Shown here one piece after another: positions 62,801 through 64,000 of a DNA stretch of 64,000 nt. The stretch comes from CAYNEI01 sp964396185. GTDB lineage: Archaea; Thermoplasmatota; SW-10-69-26. The DNA lies in contig CAYNEI010000002.1 of NCBI GenBank assembly GCA_964396185.1, positions 61,781 through 125,780 of the forward strand. Reading direction: 5' to 3'. Under the pieces are notes generated by a model. The model was not told the DNA's origin. It did not search any database and worked only from the letters and a program-made list of their open reading frames with translations. A program made the translations under genes and the position numbers. Numbering within the stretch: position 1 is the first letter of the stretch; every line of letters begins with the position of its first letter.

Positions 62801-63753
62801 GGAACATCAACGCGACCATCGTGCTCACCGCTGGCAAGGCGCCAAGCGACTGGCTCCTGGAGCCGACACCCGTCGTCCACCTCGAGCCTGGCTCGCGCGA
62901 GGACGTCTCCGTTGGGTTGAAGGTGCCAGCGGGAACGCCCCCGAGGAACGGGACCGTGGAGCTGGTCATCCGGCTCCCGAACGGCACCCGGGAGAACGTG
63001 CCATTGAACGTGGAGGTTCCGAGGTGGACCGAGTTCAAGTTCGACAGCCTCGGAGAGCCGCGCCTGGTGCCAGGGATCCGCACCATGCTCACGACCGCCG
63101 TTACGAACATCGGCAACGAGCCGGGGACGGTTGGCGCGGAGTTCTCGTTGCCTCCAGGATGGAACGCCTCTGCCCGCGGCAAGCCCGCCATGCTTGCGCC
63201 TATGGAGTCGGGAGAGCTGGTGGTCGAGCTCCTCCCACCCCAGGGAACGACCGGTGTCACGAACATCAGCCTCCGTTCGTCCGTACCGTCGAGCACGGTC
63301 TCCGAGCTCGTGGCACCACCCGCTGAGATCACCCTGCCCGTCCGAACGAGTCTCCCAGACCTGGTGGTGAACGACGTCCGCTACGAGCCAGGAACAGGTG
63401 CCGTGCCTCCCTCGCTGGCGGTCTCCATCACGAACGAGGGGAACATCGAGGTGCTGAACGTCACGGTTGCAGCCGTGGCTGACGGTGAGCGGGTCAGCGA
63501 GAGCAGTGTTTCTCAGTTCCCGCCGGGAGCCCCCAGGGTGGTGACGCTTGAGCTCCCGGAACAGGGCCTTCCTGCATCCATCGATGTCCACGTGGACCCC
63601 TTGGACAGGATCCCCGAGCGAAACGAGGGGAACAACGAACGGTCCGTGAACCTCGAGGCAGGTACGGACGCTGTTCCTTGGCCCACGTGGTGGCCCGTTT
63701 GGATCGCGCTTGCGACGGGTGCGGCGTCGCAGCTCGGACGCCGCCACGTATGA
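59812..63753 (+). CDS. Large surface protein (1313 aa) with IgGFc-binding-like N-terminal part and NEW3/CARDB repeats
   Basis: TTG start overlapping the previous stop (TTGA), with a GGGGGAGGAGG site upstream. Signal peptide LAWIAIGGAIALLSISLAAQA. Residues about 100-600 have the beta-rich pattern of IgGFc-binding-like N-terminal domains, with two similar halves (GHEVFASGETATVVGLHRGTRV, QFRVHDSGALWLTSTQDPLAV, QRLAVSATSQDPFEVEANKPVAV). From about 620 to 1170 there are five NEW3-like domains (FEVLVENRGVATDGGNLPDTVNLDL; ATFQLALANKGNASADVQL; VALPILNEGNINATIVL), then a CARDB domain (DLVVNDVRYEPGTGAVPPSL) and a C-terminal membrane helix (WPVWIALATGAASQL). Third gene of the giant operon; no sortase-type or PGF-CTERM motif is visible. 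Confidence 0.75.
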   Translation: MRRRLAWIAIGGAIALLSISLAAQAQDANAPRELPWWGPESFEDGWNIRIPVTITNDDDTTIQNPPVALDVDVGDLALAAGWPSGTAGNTELLKSFRLQPESVRVVEYTNFQLPRRSPSDAQLVVADAEAPGEDRFVVPSRVKTSLLDQPGGGPFDPETNPIVSVTWIAQGPIEPGVSRTYMVHMDVLQNGERTGQDPEHVYDALGGLHWISRGHEVFASGETATVVGLHRGTRVSLFTYDGLLPVLKEIDGQQNPFTLDTGEVERIRLGGSPQPFRVTANQPVLATGQIQGPWSQQLNRDMGFLPSSDGTLVGTQFDAWVSPGSYYVYATSERGASGRLNGVAFNTEGDITRVEISGDTFNLEVDQPVLVQGMPDMDRSQFATLSGAPAGSQLVGTTFGTRWDPDNQFRVHDSGALWLTSTQDPLAVRGQTTGGDPRTIIPSSGSTVDVEPGSLQLLQQTNAWGFEPIELRAVEPSRPSELDPLARLVAFGGPPTSNPLPPSGPAPVSSPIGGPWGEHIRGPVDANVFGFYNDTLVVATSGDGERTVSVLQRGQRLAVSATSQDPFEVEANKPVAVVPTQGTAYGAGRLASPSIDVGELQYRGYLVSLRPASADQEPIVETASFGETVRFEVLVENRGVATDGGNLPDTVNLDLSTTPPGWNATLDQSQLTLDSGEARRVNLTVSTPETRDQGARLPIKVTATSENNPRMQAQVETVTLLQERRDVGIWYQNVDGPKELLSRFDPGETRTIPVVAMNAGSTKDALRFALTGTELGWSAELRYENQTRSLLPLGPGEQAALDLVVSAPPPGALARPTSLTVSAVSLNDTTATDKILFDGLVLAESKLELDAQVELKQVRPGELATFQLALANKGNASADVQLNASVDLPAGWQDPEFFHRGGSLSSVENRLTSVPPTGSEPVALELRLPIPETARGQVHLKILITATPSGGSNNEPVTLPVNLFVEPVVALVAEPPERIPAPPGRTTDVALPILNEGNINATIVLTAGKAPSDWLLEPTPVVHLEPGSREDVSVGLKVPAGTPPRNGTVELVIRLPNGTRENVPLNVEVPRWTEFKFDSLGEPRLVPGIRTMLTTAVTNIGNEPGTVGAEFSLPPGWNASARGKPAMLAPMESGELVVELLPPQGTTGVTNISLRSSVPSSTVSELVAPPAEITLPVRTSLPDLVVNDVRYEPGTGAVPPSLAVSITNEGNIEVLNVTVAAVADGERVSESSVSQFPPGAPRVVTLELPEQGLPASIDVHVDPLDRIPERNEGNNERSVNLEAGTDAVPWPTWWPVWIALATGAASQLGRRHV

Positions 63754-63823
63754 GGCGCGACCGTGGCTCGATCCGGGTCGGAGTGGGCCCCCACCGGGGT
63801 GACGGTCAAGCCGTCGTCCATGC

Positions 63824-63843
63824 GGGGCCCTTGGAGGGCTCCC
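63824..63843 (+). promoter_or_regulatory. Third copy of the hairpin / GGAGG / GTG start element
   Basis: GGG (24-26) pairs with CCC (41-43), T40 is bulged, GCCC (27-30) pairs with GGGC (36-39), loop TTGGA. GGAGG is 6 nt before the GTG at 63844, and the following GTGGAAGGTGTAC is identical to that at 13863 and 16099. Unlike the other two it lacks a visible TATA box upstream. Confidence 0.45.
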
Positions 63844-64000
63844 GTGGAAGGTGTACCCCCGGTGGATGACGCATCCGAAGGGGATGCGCTGGGCCCGAGC
63901 GAGGGAGCAGGCCCGGTTGGATTAAAGCTTGCCCTCACGGCTTGGGGGGCTAACCGGTACGTGCTGGCGGTGCGAACCCTCCTTCAGGCCCGGCCCCGAT
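63844..64000 (+). CDS. Partial ORF running off the window end, unidentified
   Basis: The frame from GTG 63844 (MEGVPPVDDASEGDALGPSE...) stays open to the last base. There is no signal peptide, so it is not a third 8-Cys paralogue. An alternative start in the same frame is GTG 63961, about 36 nt past a TATA-like GGATTAAAGC (63920-63929), which would give (M)LAVRTLLQARPR. Too short to assign. Confidence 0.35.
   Translation, partial: MEGVPPVDDASEGDALGPSEGAGPVGLKLALTAWGANRYVLAVRTLLQARPR

Noticed and set aside
63764..63815. tRNA-like GGCTCGATCC at the window end
   Set aside because: No acceptor, D or anticodon stems can be drawn around it.

Overview
The window reads as GC-rich DNA from an uncultured archaeon, most probably a Thermoplasmatota-type lineage known mainly from metagenomes. 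The archaeal call rests on what can be seen: TATA/BRE-like boxes lie about 26 nt upstream of several start codons (leaderless transcripts at 3089, 4087 and 38150). Other genes use GGAGG-type ribosome binding sites with GTG or TTG starts. Very large secreted proteins built from CARDB/NEW3/Ig-like modules end in one membrane helix. A MoxR-DUF58-DUF4350 cluster and a double winged-helix regulator are also present. The phylum is an inference; no rRNA, tRNA or ribosomal protein gene is present to settle it.

Region 1 (1-12.7 kb) is an ordinary mix: a 5'-truncated penicillin/aculeacin-acylase family amidase, an SRPBCC-DUF3052 pair, a PrsW-type protease, an MFS transporter, a small tail-anchored protein, a cyclophilin lipoprotein, a dihydrolipoamide-dehydrogenase-like flavoprotein, an SDR protein lacking the usual catalytic Tyr, an ACC-synthase-like aminotransferase, a cyclopropane-fatty-acid-synthase family methyltransferase and a polytopic membrane protein. 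Two intergenic spots carry 9-nt periodic GC-rich repeats.

Region 2 (12.8-17.2 kb) is a cluster of small secreted proteins. Two 8-cysteine paralogues (13863-14873 and 16099-17118) share a 461-bp identical core, a 21-bp upstream motif, a TATA box and a hairpin that holds the Shine-Dalgarno sequence and abuts a GTG start. An orphan copy of a neighbour's terminator suggests tandem duplication with loss of one gene.

Region 3 (17.2-33.9 kb) carries a secreted beta-propeller protein, a 2147-aa surface protein with calcium-binding-type repeats and a cytoplasmic DUF4129 tail, and a 917-aa CARDB protein. A roughly 1-kb non-coding stretch follows, with strong inverted repeats and its own promoter on the minus strand. 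After it come a small FN3-like secreted protein, a membrane-anchored TPR protein and a winged-helix regulator.

Region 4 (33.9-39.3 kb) is a minus-strand operon, DUF4350 - MoxR ATPase - DUF58 - small membrane protein, followed by a divergent TolB-like propeller protein. DUF4129 is normally a partner of MoxR/DUF58, so regions 3 and 4 probably belong to one cell-envelope system.

Region 5 (39.4-63.8 kb) is the most striking part: one apparent operon of three translationally coupled giant envelope proteins (3362, 3411 and 1313 aa) whose genes overlap by 4 nt. The first contains about 20 copies of a G-x-D-x-Y / A-Q-G repeat that looks like a beta-solenoid. The window ends with a third copy of the hairpin-GTG element and an incomplete ORF.
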